Below the pieces are notes generated by a model. That model was not told the origin of the DNA. It saw only the letters and a list, made by a program, of their open reading frames with translations, and searched no databases. Of a DNA stretch of 46,456 bases, positions 46,026 through 46,456 are shown piece by piece; position 1 is the first letter of the stretch, and each line of letters opens with the position of its first letter. The position numbers and the translations under genes are program-made. This stretch comes from an uncultured Bacteroidales bacterium (GTDB lineage: Bacteria > Bacteroidota > Bacteroidia > Bacteroidales > Bacteroidaceae): the NCBI GenBank assembly GCA_902768125.1, contig CACXKA010000015.1, positions 1 to 46,456 on the forward strand. Direction: 5' to 3'.

Positions 46026-46113
46026 GATGTTTTAGAAATCAAATCATCTGCGGTTTCTGTGCTATCTGTGCGACCTTTTTCATTTTCTCATTTTTTCATT
46101 CTTTCATTCTCAA

Positions 46114-46141
46114 AAGGTTGCGCCCGAAGGCGCGAACCTTA
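46114..46141 (-). terminator. terminator overlapping the stop of the right-end gene
   Basis: AAGGTT with AACCTT and GCGCC with GGCGC form a stacked stem with one bulged G around a CGAA loop (46114-46140). The TAA stop codon of the minus-strand gene sits at the stem base. The following minus-strand sequence is A/T-rich with T-runs. Confidence 0.65.
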
Positions 46142-46456
46142 TGAGCCTGTGTCGAAGCCACCACTTCCACCGTTGTTGCCACCGTTGTTGTCACCACCAG
46201 AGTTGCCTCCTGTGTTGGTACCACCGTTGTTCTCACCACCGCCGGTCTCTTCGCCTTCTGCATCCACGATGTCCCAAGCGGAAAGCGGGGTGCGGAGGGT
46301 GTAGGACTTCTCCTTGCCGCCGATGGTCTTCTTGAAGGTCTCCACCAGGTAGGCGAACTGGAGGGAACACTGGTCCTTGAACTTCTTCGAGGTGATTTCC
46401 TCGCCCTGTGCGTTCTCAGGCAGGAAGGTGAAGTTCACGCCTGCCACCATGTTGTT
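46139..46456 (-). CDS. Gly/Asn-rich C-terminal tail protein (5' end outside window)
   Basis: The open frame continues past the right edge; about 105 codons are visible before TAA at 46139-46141. A globular part (about 70 residues, with GVNFTFLPENAQGEEITSKK and a basic, mixed alpha/beta character) is followed by a Gly/Asn-rich tail ending GGFDTGS. The last 28 residues differ from those of the left-end gene only at the final position. I do not recognise the globular part for certain. The place upstream of a smalltalk gene suggests an HU-like nucleoid protein of the kind Bacteroidetes carry with Gly-rich tails, but this is context, not motif evidence. Confidence 0.6.
   Translation of the reverse strand, partial: NNMVAGVNFTFLPENAQGEEITSKKFKDQCSLQFAYLVETFKKTIGGKEKSYTLRTPLSAWDIVDAEGEETGGGENNGGTNTGGNSGGDNNGGNNGGSGGFDTGS

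Overview
The window is chromosomal DNA of a Bacteroidetes bacterium, most likely a Prevotellaceae member (Prevotella in the broad sense, e.g. Segatella or Xylanibacter). The evidence is the repeated Bacteroidetes-type promoter (TTTG, about 19-20 nt, TAnnTTTG), the near absence of Shine-Dalgarno sequences, the tig-clpP-clpX-recQ order, fused HisIE, a fused two-subunit ferredoxin:NADP oxidoreductase, secreted GH51/GH35 enzymes, and a small 'smalltalk'-type protein next to a Gly/Asn-tailed protein. I saw no rRNA, tRNA, CRISPR array, transposase or integrase.

Layout. 1-259: 3' end of a Gly/Asn-rich-tailed protein. 350-3753 (-): Na+-translocating biotin decarboxylase, transcribed gamma-alpha-beta. 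3901-6264 (+): orphan galactitol-type PTS IIC permease and a signal-peptide-bearing KduI. 6323-10414 (-): lipoprotein, GH51 arabinofuranosidase and CE2-like esterase. 10546-11148 (+): riboflavin synthase. 11324-16708 (+): ilvD-ilvB-ilvN-ilvC. 16825-19233 (-): GH35 beta-galactosidase. 19392-21161 (+): Na/Pi cotransporter. 21229-28151 (-): glmS-carA-carB-trmD. 28329-34327 (-): hisH-hisA-hisF-hisIE-ABC ATPase-lysC-lysA. 34680-40877 (+): tig, clpP, clpX, recQ. 40985-42466 (+): guaB. 42536-44887 (-): NfnA-NfnB fusion. 44888-46138: repeat-rich island carrying one 40-codon gene. 46139-46456 (-): a second Gly/Asn-tailed protein, cut by the window end.

Most of the window is core metabolism: branched-chain amino acid, histidine, lysine/DAP, pyrimidine/arginine, guanine and riboflavin synthesis, Na+ energetics, protein quality control and plant-polysaccharide hydrolysis. 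Convergent gene pairs repeatedly share one strong hairpin (289-324, 6284-6316, 16737-16764, 21177-21213, 42482-42517).

The least ordinary parts are: (1) the 45.1-46.1 kb island, with two inverted 107-bp copies of a semi-palindromic repeat, a separate 131-bp imperfect palindrome, and a common GGTTTT-rich module next to each; (2) a 36-bp exact copy of the smalltalk gene's 3' end in the ilvD-ilvB spacer, 32 kb away; (3) nearly identical C-terminal tails on the two genes at the window ends, in inverted orientation; (4) RecQ with an extra segment of about 136 residues between motifs II and III; (5) IlvN with an in-frame CxxCxxCxxC extension; (6) an exported KduI beside a PTS permease with no other PTS parts in view.
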